DNA of 24,907 bases, from positions 1 through 24,907 of the forward strand of contig JBBAAG010000044.1 of assembly GCA_041658405.1 (NCBI GenBank), given 5' to 3'. Under the pieces are notes generated by a model. The model had not been told where the DNA came from. It saw only the letters and a list, made by a program, of their open reading frames with translations, and ran no database searches. Position numbers and translations under genes: made by a program. Source of the stretch: Elusimicrobiota bacterium. Its GTDB lineage: Bacteria > Elusimicrobiota > UBA5214 > JBBAAG01. Below, in pieces: positions 11,501-18,374 of the stretch (the stretch's first letter is position 1; each line of letters starts with the position of its first letter).

Positions 11501-14500
11501 ACTTACTCACGCCACTATTATAAGCACTAACCCATTTTGTACCCATACTATCTATCGCAATCGAAAAGATACCATTATTTACTAATCCGTTTGCCGTCGT
11601 ATATGTTGTCCATGTAGTACCGTCAAACTTACTCACACCACCATAAGTACCAAACCATTTCGTACCTGTACTGTCTATTACAATTGAGTTTACGTAATTA
11701 TCTGCTAACCCGCTGTTTGCTTTCGTATATGACGTCCAGGTAGTACCGTCAAACTTACTCACGCCACCATAAGTACCAAACCATTTCGTTCCCGCACTAT
11801 CTATCGCAATTGAGTGTACGTAATTATCTGTTAACCCGCTGTTTGCTGTAGTATATGTCGTCCAGGCAGTACCGTCAAACTTACTTACACCAGAAGTAGT
11901 ACCAAACCATTTAGCACTCATAGTATCTATTGCAATTGAGTAGACGTTATTATACACTAACCTATTTGCTGTCGTATATGTCGTCCAGGTAGTACCGTCA
12001 AACTTACTCACACCATCAGAAGTACTAAACCACTTTGTTTCTGCATTATCTATCGCAATAGATCGGATATCGATATTTGCTAATCCGTTTGCCGTCGTAT
12101 ATGTTGTCCATGTAGTACCGTCAAACTTACTCACGCCAGACTCAGTACCAAACCACTTTGTTCCTACATTATCTATCGTAATCGAATTGATATAGTTACT
12201 TGCTAATCCATTCGCCGTCGTATATGTTGTCCATGTAGTACCGTCAAACTTACTCACACCACCATAAGTACCAAACCATTTCGTACCTGTACTGTCTATT
12301 ACAATTGAGTAGACGTTATTATACGCTAATCCGTTTGCCGTCGTATAAGTTGTCCATGTAGTACCGTCAAACTTACTTACACCAGAAGTAGTACCAAACC
12401 ATTTCGTACCTGTACTGTCTATTACAATTGAGTTTACGTAATTTCGTGCTAACCCGCTGTTTGCTGTCGTATATGTCGTCCAGGTAGTACCGTCAAACTT
12501 ACTCACGCCACTAGAAGTACCAAACCATTTCGTTCCCGCACTATCTATCGCAATTGAGTTTACGTAATTATTACCTAACCCACTATTCGCTGTAGTATAT
12601 GTCGTCCAGGCAGTACCGTCAAACTTACTTACACCAGTAGATGTTCCAAACCATTTCGTTCCCGCACTATCTATCGTAATTGAGTTAACATAATCATTCG
12701 CTAACCCGCTGTTTGCCGGAGTATATAACTGGTAAGTATTATCATTAATATTCCACTTCACTACACCACCGCGAGTTGCATACCATAAATAGTTTCCCTC
12801 CCGTACTAAACAGTTTATATCATTCGGATTGGTATAATTTTGCCACTCACCTGTCGGTACAGGTGTTACATCTGTCCCGGATATAGTCGTCGGGGTAACA
12901 ACGGGTCCGGTTGCAACTGTAAAAGTCTCTAATTGGATATCATAATTAGTCTTCTGCCCAACATTAACTAGTAACCCATTCCGTCGTACTGTCGGATACC
13001 CTGGTGTAGATACCCGAATATCATATGTTCCCGGCAATACTATAATTGAATAATTTCCTGTCGTATTTGTAGTTACGCTACTAACTGCTATTCCCTGACC
13101 ATTGACCACTTCTATTTTGGCCCCAACAATTACACTCACTCCATCCATCTTCATGACTTTTCCCATAATCATCTCGGCAACAGTAAATAAAGCACCATTA
13201 CTCGTTCCGCTGGAAGTCGTTATTGTTACATTACCCGTTGTCACACTTGATGGAACGGTACAAACAATCTGTGTATTACTCCATGATAATATTCCAGCGG
13301 TAATACTATTATTAAATATTACTGACGACGAACCTTGGGCAGTACCAAAATTCGTCCCGGTAATCGTTACCTGTGTCCCGACCGTCCCCAACGATGGATT
13401 TACTGTATCAATTTGTGGTTCTACTCCAAAACTCGAGAATTTGATTAAGAATATATCTTGAAGCCCAGCACTGATATTACCATCAAGTTGCCCACCTGTA
13501 TAACCACCAATATAAATATTTCGGGCATTATCTATTGCCAAGCCATAACCATAGTCATCAGCACTTGTCCCAAATTGTTTAGTCCATTGTCTATTTCCGT
13601 TAGGATCTAATTTAATTAAAAATACATCGTAACTGCCTGCATCTGCATTGGTATTCCCATCTAATCCACCTGTTGTATGTCCTGCCACATAAATATTGTT
13701 TAAAGAATCTATTTCAATTCTTTGGCCTATATCTGTGTTTGTAGAACCGTACAATCTAGTCCATTGTTTATTGCCATTAGTATCATATTTAACTAAACAC
13801 ATATCACCACTACAATTAATATTTCCATCAAGCCCACCCCAAGTTAGACCGGTGACATAAATATTTCCGGCAGAGTCTGTCACCATATCACGACCATCCT
13901 CGTCTGTAGCCGTTCCTATTTGTCTAGTCCACTGTTTTACTCCATTAGTATTATACTTAACTAAAAAAATGTCTCTAGATCCATAATAGTTATTTCCGTC
14001 AAGTCCGCCCAATGTCCAACCAGTGACAAAAATATTATCTGATGAATCTGTTGTCACACTACGCCCTCGATCTTCTAGAGACGTTCCCATTTGTTTGGTC
14101 CATTGTTTATTTCCGTTTGAGTCAAATTTAATTAAAAATATATCATAATTACCAACATTTATATTATTATCCAATCCAATAGTAGTTTCTCCGGTTACAT
14201 AAACATTTCCCGAAACGTCGGTAGCAACACTGTAAACATTTGTAGCAGTACCCGTGCCAATTTGTCTGGTCCAGAGTTCATTTCCGTCAGAATCATATTT
14301 CCTTAAACTACCGTTAATATTATAAAATCCAGCTATATATATATTTCCTGATAAATCTATTGTAACTGAATGCCCTCTATCCGATACACTTGTTCCGAAT
14401 TGTTTAACCCACTGTTTGTTCCCATTAGTATCATATTTAATCAAAACCATATCATTTGAACCAAGGGGTGTATTACCATCAATCCCGCTCTTAGCATCTC

Positions 14501-14813
14501 CGGTAAGATAAATATTCGTGGAAGTATCTATCGCGATACTATAACAACTATCCGTATTATTTGACCCGATTTGACGAGTCCAAACTTTGCTTACCATATC
14601 CGGATAGTCATTTAAAATATAATTTGTTTGTGTTGAGACAATATCAGAACCATTATAAACAGCGGTAATTTTTATTGTATAACTTCCCGGATTTGCAGAA
14701 GTATTACTACTGGTAAATCCATCCCAGGTTACATAATTTACAGAACCTATTGCTGATGATGTTGAATTAAAGATTCTTATTGGTATAGTACCATTATATA
14801 TTTCAACATCCAC
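8535..14813 (-). CDS. Giant secreted multidomain protein: SBBP propeller, IPT/TIG, propeller repeats, fibronectin III, FlgD-like tail (start displaced)
   Basis: From the in-frame GTG at 14813 the product is 2,092 aa. The order is: a FlgD-Ig-like segment (about 10-50, with YVTWDGF); about seven SBBP blades (about 72-460, W.KQ.GT...D.G..V..D..GNIYV.G.T.GGLDGN); an IPT/TIG domain (about 463-545); a carboxypeptidase-regulatory-like domain (about 547-630); a propeller of 12 near-identical 41-42-aa repeats (about 650-1190, AID-AGTKWFGT-GVSKFDG-TWTTY); about seven fibronectin III domains (about 1197-1895); an Ig-like domain; and a FlgD-like tail (about 2005-2092, VYNIAGELVRTI, WDGKNDNGETVSSGVYF). 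GTG at 14813 is unlikely to be the true start: open reading continues upstream into a signal peptide (see 14814-15034). It is the first gene of the exported-protein operon, and its TGA overlaps the next ATG. Probably a cell-surface or secreted protein. Confidence 0.85.
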   Translation of the reverse strand: MDVEIYNGTIPIRIFNSTSSAIGSVNYVTWDGFTSSNTSANPGSYTIKITAVYNGSDIVSTQTNYILNDYPDMVSKVWTRQIGSNNTDSCYSIAIDTSTNIYLTGDAKSGIDGNTPLGSNDMVLIKYDTNGNKQWVKQFGTSVSDRGHSVTIDLSGNIYIAGFYNINGSLRKYDSDGNELWTRQIGTGTATNVYSVATDVSGNVYVTGETTIGLDNNINVGNYDIFLIKFDSNGNKQWTKQMGTSLEDRGRSVTTDSSDNIFVTGWTLGGLDGNNYYGSRDIFLVKYNTNGVKQWTRQIGTATDEDGRDMVTDSAGNIYVTGLTWGGLDGNINCSGDMCLVKYDTNGNKQWTRLYGSTNTDIGQRIEIDSLNNIYVAGHTTGGLDGNTNADAGSYDVFLIKLDPNGNRQWTKQFGTSADDYGYGLAIDNARNIYIGGYTGGQLDGNISAGLQDIFLIKFSSFGVEPQIDTVNPSLGTVGTQVTITGTNFGTAQGSSSVIFNNSITAGILSWSNTQIVCTVPSSVTTGNVTITTSSGTSNGALFTVAEMIMGKVMKMDGVSVIVGAKIEVVNGQGIAVSSVTTNTTGNYSIIVLPGTYDIRVSTPGYPTVRRNGLLVNVGQKTNYDIQLETFTVATGPVVTPTTISGTDVTPVPTGEWQNYTNPNDINCLVREGNYLWYATRGGVVKWNINDNTYQLYTPANSGLANDYVNSITIDSAGTKWFGTSTGVSKFDGTAWTTYTTANSGLGNNYVNSIAIDSAGTKWFGTSSGVSKFDGTTWTTYTTANSGLARNYVNSIVIDSTGTKWFGTTSGVSKFDGTTWTTYTTANGLAYNNVYSIVIDSTGTKWFGTYGGVSKFDGTTWTTYTTANGLASNYINSITIDNVGTKWFGTESGVSKFDGTTWTTYTTANGLANIDIRSIAIDNAETKWFSTSDGVSKFDGTTWTTYTTANRLVYNNVYSIAIDTMSAKWFGTTSGVSKFDGTAWTTYTTANSGLTDNYVHSIAIDSAGTKWFGTYGGVSKFDGTTWTSYTKANSGLADNYVNSIVIDSTGTKWFGTYGGVSKFDGTTWTTYTTANGLVNNGIFSIAIDSMGTKWVSAYNSGVSKFDDTTWTSYTKANSGLADNYVNSIVIDSTGTKWFGTSGGVSKFDGTTWTTYTTANSGLGNNYVNSIAIDITGNKWFGTGAGVSKFTGGGTGDITPPTNFVGTVFSTTTIRWTWQDNSSTEDGYRIYTATNGLVVELSINTTAWTQNGLSPNTSSYVYSICSFNSSGESPKVNLSTCPVYSFANPPVDMFRTSVSSTTVKLQWNSNTNPSWTEYYCSGSSIASVGLYNLNSGWVNTTNYLFTSLIHNTTYYFKVKARNLNGVETEYSSVNSVMTAIVSTSPYINVYVPSPTGNLMAAGTGVSGQICLTWTVPLVDQSHSAAESYILYRSTINSSGYNIVATTAGTVYIDTELTNNVTYYYKTIAINSAGESAFSNTVSTYPYVSQIVLPVPTNVLVTNPATGGKLNITWTGVTVANLAGYKIYRRTSGTGYALVTTIATNISTYQDTGLTNGIRYYYVITAYDITGNESGYSTEKSEVPTGIVVSLSPPANVTVTDLHTDARLRIQWDSVTNATIYHVWRTDSINGTYQKVISTGVTISPFIDSGLLAKVTYYYKLQAADDSGNVSGYSSITSACPTSVDVTPPTVVVGISITNPQKGNKLILSWNTAVEDTDLAGYRVYRSTTSGGTYQFIGSTTPAGSAVGSGKIVTKSYQCTGLINNVTYYFVVTSYDMSGNESMQSVQVSGYPTSLTDNVPPVKPVGLTVTSDSSGKQVELTWNANKENDLKEYRILHAEGAATTEFTELAVLPKGGCTYTDIGLKNGVEYRYYVCAVDTNGNQSVPSDTQSVTPMDTQPPVIDTVETNSKTITQLGKITVSFYVGETLKQDPVVKVCGHLAVLTDKIVMGDVVYYKYAYTLREADLTTGQVVAMIIDTVDEAGLKSSRTLNIVVDVKQTENMMRVMGNRLDLQKTGSKAVIHYYLLESAAYLRLKVYNIAGELVRTIDGGQKNGWGAIEWDGKNDNGETVSSGVYFTYLESDIFKQTQKIIVIK
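11240..12745 (-). repeat. Tandem array of 12 near-identical 123/126-bp repeats (propeller blades)
   Basis: Within the giant gene, twelve consecutive units of 123 or 126 bp encode the 41- or 42-aa module SI-ID-GTKWFGT-GVSKFDGTTWTTYTTAN-GL-NYVN. Several units differ by only a few bases; for example the plus-strand strings 'gtaccgtcaaacttactcac' and 'ccaaaccatttcgtacctgt' recur many times. The repeats resemble two-component-regulator-type (Reg_prop) propeller blades. One unit near 11500 (KWVSAYNSGVSKFDD) and one near 12030 (KWFSTSDGVS) are the most diverged internal copies. Such identity implies recent expansion or gene conversion, and unequal recombination could change the copy number. Confidence 0.85.
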
Positions 14814-15034
14814 ACTAACCGTTCCCGTAACATCTATTATAGTATAAGAAATTAAAATTGGTTGTCTTAACGTCTGGTTAACAATGTCAGGATTTACCTG
14901 AAAATTACTAATGACAACGGCTTCTAGTAAGGAAACATTTATTAGAACGGAAAGGAAGGTAATAATTATTATAAATATTGTTTTATTCCTGGATTTAGTA
15001 AGACAATAAATTCGGGAAATAATTTTTTAACCAT
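14814..15034 (-). other. Frameshifted 5' end of the giant gene: signal peptide and true ATG
   Basis: The frame of the giant gene stays open upstream of 14813 to a TAA at 15027-15029. It encodes KSRNKTIFIIIITF, then SVLINVSLLEA, then a mature-like sequence: a clear signal peptide with no ATG/GTG/TTG in frame. The only good ATG is at 15032-15034, in another frame, with GGGG about 10 nt upstream; read as is, it gives a 21-aa product that then stops. An A6 tract lies between (plus strand T6 at 15023-15028). One extra A would give MVKKIISRIYCLTKSRNK joined directly to the hydrophobic segment. The full protein would then be 2,166 aa. The cause may be an assembly error, a mutation or slippage. Confidence 0.7.
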
Positions 15035-15370
15035 TTACTAAATACCCCAGTTTTTGTTTGGAATCCTCTATTTGAACCTTAAAAATCAAATTTTCGCTCG
15101 AATTATCTACTTCTACTTCCTAAATAATAAGATAATAAATCTTTGTAAACGTTCAAATATTTCTCACTCTATAGCCAGTTAATATTGTTAGCATTTAAAC
15201 GTAATGAGATAAACATTCTACAATGACTCCTCATATATATTAGACAAACGAACACTGCAAAATTACGCATAAATTATTAATAAATATTTTCAAGCTTACG
15301 GTAGGAGGTACGCACATACCCGTTTTCTTGATAAAAAGTATTATATCACATTTAATATTCTAGGATAGTA
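15035..15370. other. Intergenic region between hsdR and the giant-gene operon
   Basis: This AT-rich stretch of 336 bases holds no convincing gene. It contains one promoter candidate facing the giant genes (15340-15348), which would give a leader of about 300 nt. I see no strong terminator for hsdR: no stable hairpin followed by a T run on the minus strand. I see no recognisable riboswitch or tRNA. Confidence 0.5.
15340..15348 (-). promoter_or_regulatory. Extended -10 promoter candidate for the exported-protein operon
   Basis: The minus strand reads TGATATAAT, a perfect TATAAT with the extended TG motif. There is no good -35 at 16-18 nt upstream (CTATCC at 17). It lies just downstream of the hsdR stop and about 300 nt before the giant-gene ATG. 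The local AT-richness makes chance matches likely. Confidence 0.35.
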
Positions 15371-17743
15371 TCACTCATACAAATACTTTTGGAACTCAAT
15401 AAACGTGGTGAGGATATTGTCTACCCCGCCGAGTGTTTCTTCCGCATCGCGGATTGCTTGGTATTTCAGTGTCAGAAGGCCAGGTAGTTTTTCTTGGTCA
15501 AGTTCTTCCACCCCGGATTCGATGTATTTAGAAAGTACGAACTCCAGGAACTCTTTTTGTTTGTTATCCAACCCGCTGAAAATCTTAACCTGCGCCTGCG
15601 CTACCCGCGTCTCACGCGTTATTGGCTCTATAGCAAATGAAATGTACTCAAGTACGTCAAACAAGTCGCTTTTCTCCGCGTTTATCAATTTCTGCAGGCT
15701 GGTAAGAACGTCAATACTGTACCCGGCATCATAAAGTTTTTTCAGCAACGTCTTCCGTGTAACCGGGTTGGACCATATCTTCCGTAACTCGTCTTCGCTC
15801 TTGAAGAAGTCCGGTAGTGTACCAAACAACCCTTGCAGGAACTCTTCCGCAGAGATTGGCTTACCGTCTGCGCTCCAGAAAGAGGTAGCAATCATATGTT
15901 GTATTTCACGTTCTTTCCCGTCACGAAGCTTGATCTTAACCTTTTTAGGACACTGGCACGGCTGTTGCCCGCATACTGGACACGGTTCTGTCGGCGGTTT
16001 CTCGCATTCGCACGAACGTTTCCCGCAAACTGGACATGGCACTGGCGGTTTTTTTTCGCATACACACGGCATTTGTCCGCATCTTGAACATACGTCCACT
16101 ATCGGCTCGCCGTCCCATTCAGGATCGTTGAAATGATGGTATGCATCTACAAAGTCGTAAATAGTGAAGAAATCTTTCCCGTCAAACAACCGTGTACCGC
16201 GCCCGATGATCTGTTTGAACTCTATCATTGAGTTAACCGGACGCATGAGAATGATGTTACGTATATTCCTGGCATCAACGCCGGTAGAAAGTTTTTGTGA
16301 CGTAGTAAGGATTGTCGGTATAGTCTTTTCGTTATCCTGGAACTGCCGCAGGTACTGGTCACCAAGCGCGCCGTCATTGGCAGTGACACGTTGACAGTAG
16401 TTCGGTTCTTTGCTTTTCTTTTGCTGGTTTACTAAATCGCGGACAGCTAACGCGTGGTCCTGGGTGGCACAGAATACGATAGATTTTTCGTTTTGGTCAA
16501 TTTCTGAAAGAAATATTTGTACCCGTTTAGCTTCACGTTCTTTTATCTCAATTATTTTGTTAAAATCCGGTTCAGTATAAATCTTCCCTACTTCCACTTC
16601 GCCTTCAATAATCTTGTCATCTGAGGTGTAAACATAATCATCAATCGTTGTTTTTATACGTTTTACCTTGAACGGCGTGAGAAAACCGTCATTAATCCCT
16701 TCCTTAAGCGAGTAAATATATACCGGTTCGCCAAAGTAGCGGTAGGTGTCTACGTTGTCCCTGCGTTTAGGCGTTGCGGTGAGGCCGAGTTGTACCGCCG
16801 GTGAAAAGTATTCGAGTATCCCGCGCCAGTTGCCTTCGTCATTCGCGCCGCCGCGATGGCATTCGTCTATGATAATAAAATCGAAATAGTCCGCCGGGTA
16901 ATCGCCAAAGTACGGCGCAGGATTTCCATCTTTATCCGTACCGCTCATAAAGGTTTGGAAAATAGTGAAGAAAATACTGCCGTTGGTTGGAACACGGCCT
17001 TTCTTACGGATTTCATCGGGTTTAATACGCGCCAACGCGTCTTCCGGGAATGCGGAGAACGCGTTGAATGCCTGGTCAGCCAGGAAGTTTCTATCAGTGA
17101 GGAAGAGGATACGCGACCGCCGGCTACCATCACGTTTGAGGTTCCAACGAGTATAGAACAGCTTCCATACTATTTGAAACGCTATGAATGTTTTCCCCGT
17201 ACCGGTTGCCAGGGTGAGCAGTATCCGCTGCTTCTCTTCTGCAATCGCGGCCATTGCATTGTTCACTGCAATTTCCTGGTAATACCGTACATCTTTAGTA
17301 CCGCCAATATCTTCGAACGGTACTTGGTCAAAGTTGTTCTGCCATTGGGTTTGTGTACCAAATGTTTTGTTCCAGAGCTCGTCCGGTGTGGGAAATGCGG
17401 GAACTAATCCTTCCTTACCGGTAACCATACAAATTTGGTAAATTTCTTTCCCGTTACTGGCATAGGTTGTTTCGATATGCATCTTCTCAGCATAGTTTTT
17501 GGCTTGCGCAACGCCTTCCCCGACTGTTTCTTCATCACTTTTGGCTTCAATAATAGCGAGTTTACGTCCTTTATATACCAACACATAGTCTGCGGATAAT
17601 GGGTTGACACGTCCTACGCCGGGTTGGATCTTCCCCGGTGCGATTTTAAATTCCCGCAAAACTTTGGTGCCTTCAACAACACCCCAGCCGCTGGATTTTA
17701 GGTTCGGGTCAAGATATTCTGCCCTGGTTTCAGCTTCGTTCAT
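15371..17743 (-). CDS. hsdR: Type I restriction enzyme, R (motor/nuclease) subunit
   Basis: The 790-aa HsdR cuts unmodified DNA after ATP-driven translocation by the R-M-S complex. The N-terminal PD-(D/E)xK nuclease shows D52 (ADYVL) and E66-A-K68 (IIEAK). The superfamily 2 motor shows Walker A ATGTGKT at 179-185, DECH at 293-296, TATPKR at 322-327 and QIIGRGTR at 511-518. The length fits the EcoEI-like R subunits (about 800 aa). A Cys-rich insert at 552-598 follows the motor (separate entry). The ATG overlaps the stop of the 143-aa gene by 4 nt (ATGA), so translation is probably coupled. It is the last gene of the restriction locus. The nuclease and motor residues are all present, so it looks active. 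Confidence 0.95.
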   Translation of the reverse strand: MNEAETRAEYLDPNLKSSGWGVVEGTKVLREFKIAPGKIQPGVGRVNPLSADYVLVYKGRKLAIIEAKSDEETVGEGVAQAKNYAEKMHIETTYASNGKEIYQICMVTGKEGLVPAFPTPDELWNKTFGTQTQWQNNFDQVPFEDIGGTKDVRYYQEIAVNNAMAAIAEEKQRILLTLATGTGKTFIAFQIVWKLFYTRWNLKRDGSRRSRILFLTDRNFLADQAFNAFSAFPEDALARIKPDEIRKKGRVPTNGSIFFTIFQTFMSGTDKDGNPAPYFGDYPADYFDFIIIDECHRGGANDEGNWRGILEYFSPAVQLGLTATPKRRDNVDTYRYFGEPVYIYSLKEGINDGFLTPFKVKRIKTTIDDYVYTSDDKIIEGEVEVGKIYTEPDFNKIIEIKEREAKRVQIFLSEIDQNEKSIVFCATQDHALAVRDLVNQQKKSKEPNYCQRVTANDGALGDQYLRQFQDNEKTIPTILTTSQKLSTGVDARNIRNIILMRPVNSMIEFKQIIGRGTRLFDGKDFFTIYDFVDAYHHFNDPEWDGEPIVDVCSRCGQMPCVCEKKPPVPCPVCGKRSCECEKPPTEPCPVCGQQPCQCPKKVKIKLRDGKEREIQHMIATSFWSADGKPISAEEFLQGLFGTLPDFFKSEDELRKIWSNPVTRKTLLKKLYDAGYSIDVLTSLQKLINAEKSDLFDVLEYISFAIEPITRETRVAQAQVKIFSGLDNKQKEFLEFVLSKYIESGVEELDQEKLPGLLTLKYQAIRDAEETLGGVDNILTTFIEFQKYLYE
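15944..16096 (-). other. Triple four-Cys module inside HsdR
   Basis: HsdR residues 550-600 hold three copies of C-x2-C-x4-C-x-C: Cys 552/555/560/562, 570/573/578/580 and 588/591/596/598. They repeat every 18 residues with the pattern CPVCG-xxx-CxCxK-PP. Four Cys per unit fit three small zinc-binding knuckles. They sit between the motor and the C-terminal helical region, where many EcoEI-type subunits have a shorter linker. Metal binding is an inference from the spacing. Confidence 0.75.
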
Positions 17744-18171
17744 GATTTTTCCTTAATAATTTTTGAGTAATACTTTTGTTTCGGACTATTTGGTTTATCC
17801 GGAATTGTTAGTAAAAGCATTTTATTTTTGATCAATGGTTTTAATATTTCCAGACGAAAATGTTCACGATCTTTTAGTCCCAAAAACTGTTGTATCTCTT
17901 CCCTAGTCTTAGGTTCAATACAAAATGCCCGAATCTTGCTGATTTTATCATTCTCAGCTTGCGGGGTAGCTTGCGGGGTGACTTGCGGGGTAACTTGCGC
18001 GGTAGCTTGCACGGTAGCTTGCACGGTAGCTTGCACGGTAGCTTGCATGGTAGCTTGCATGGTAAGCGGGGTCAATGGAACAATTATTTTAAATATATCC
18101 TCGCGCAACCCTTCCCCTTGACTAACGATTGTTTTTATTTCTGATTCGCGCATATTATAGTTCTCCCGCAT
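17740..18171 (-). CDS. Truncated AlbA_2/Fic-associated accessory protein (C-terminal winged helix)
   Basis: The 143-aa product has three parts. Residues 7-21 (MRESEIKTIVSQGEG) resemble the very N-terminus of AlbA_2 (Schlafen-like) ATP-binding proteins. Residues 38-72 are a Thr/Gln/Ala tetrapeptide repeat. Residues 76-135 (TREEIQQFLGLKDREHFR, then LKPLI and TIPDKPNSPKQKYYS) match the C-terminal winged helix seen after TPQV-type linkers in AlbA_2 and Fic-like proteins that often sit in type I loci. The catalytic part, usually some 350-400 residues, is missing, so this looks like an internal-deletion remnant that still has an open frame. ATG at 18151-18153 (residue 7) is an alternative start. 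Its stop overlaps the hsdR ATG, so its translation may still matter for HsdR production. Confidence 0.55.
   Translation of the reverse strand: MRENYNMRESEIKTIVSQGEGLREDIFKIIVPLTPLTMQATMQATVQATVQATVQATAQVTPQVTPQATPQAENDKISKIRAFCIEPKTREEIQQFLGLKDREHFRLEILKPLIKNKMLLLTIPDKPNSPKQKYYSKIIKEKS
17956..18060 (-). repeat. 12-bp coding minisatellite (MQAT/VQAT/TPQV units)
   Basis: About nine tandem 12-bp units (plus-strand core gcttgcacggta with variants cttgcggggtaa and cttgcatggtag) encode residues 38-72 of the 143-aa protein. Several neighbouring units are identical, the mark of recent slippage. Because the unit is a multiple of three, copy-number change would lengthen or shorten the linker without breaking the frame. 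Confidence 0.85.
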
Positions 18172-18262
18172 TGCTAGTTATATCACGCCATCCCATTATT
18201 TGAACATGTGAGAGTTTTGCACTCATTGCAAATTCCAACTTCTTTGTTTCAACTTCGTTCAT
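18155..18262 (-). other. 35-codon ORF with an hsdR-like start, possible hsdR 5' remnant
   Basis: ATG at 18260-18262 opens a 35-aa frame (MNEVETKKLEFAMSAKL to SNAGEL) ending TAA at 18155-18157, which overlaps the start of the 143-aa gene. Its first 17 bases match the hsdR start at 17727-17743 at 16 positions (MNEVET versus MNEAET). Similarity then fades, with only a later GW in common. It may be the relic of another hsdR 5' end, a leader peptide, or a chance ORF. An AGGATGG lies 13 nt upstream, too far for a good ribosome-binding site. Confidence 0.3.
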
Positions 18263-18293
18263 ATTTGTTTTGTATCCATCCTACTCACAATGC

Positions 18294-18316
18294 ATACAAA
18301 GTATACTACTTTGTAT
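18294..18316. promoter_or_regulatory. Perfect 10-bp inverted repeat, possible operator
   Basis: The sequence atacaaagta-tac-tactttgtat is a perfect palindrome with a 3-bp centre. It overlaps the -10 box of a minus-strand promoter candidate, the expected place for a repressor site. Flanking arms (tttgtatccatc near 18268 and gatgcgtacaaa near 18331) are also imperfect inverted copies, so the region could form a larger cruciform. No regulator gene is visible beside it. Confidence 0.45.
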
Positions 18317-18328
18317 ATATTCATCCAA
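18300..18328 (-). promoter_or_regulatory. Promoter candidate for the accessory gene and hsdR
   Basis: Minus strand: TTGGAT (18328-18323), 17-nt spacer, TATACT (18305-18300). The -10 is good (5 of 6), the -35 poor (3 of 6). It would start transcription in the hsdS-hsdR gap, allowing hsdR to be expressed separately from hsdM and hsdS. That separation is common in type I systems. Confidence 0.35.
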
Positions 18329-18374
18329 TGGATGCGTACAAATATAATACCTCGTACAATAACGGTAGGGGATG

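Noticed and set aside
11240..12745. Regular repeats that could be taken for a CRISPR array
   Set aside because: The units are 123/126 bp, directly adjacent and in frame with a propeller protein; there are no unique spacers.
15240..15317. 25-codon minus-strand ORF in the leader of the giant-gene operon (MCVPPTVSL...)
   Set aside because: It has no ribosome-binding site, and its low-complexity hydrophobic sequence is what chance gives in AT-rich DNA.
16856..17407. 183-codon plus-strand ORF
   Set aside because: It lies antisense within hsdR, whose helicase motifs are intact; the translation resembles no protein and is rich in Cys and Arg as expected of a shadow frame.
17956..18060. Short tandem repeat as a possible iteron or origin
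   Set aside because: The 12-bp units keep the reading frame of the 143-aa protein and match a linker type known from related proteins.
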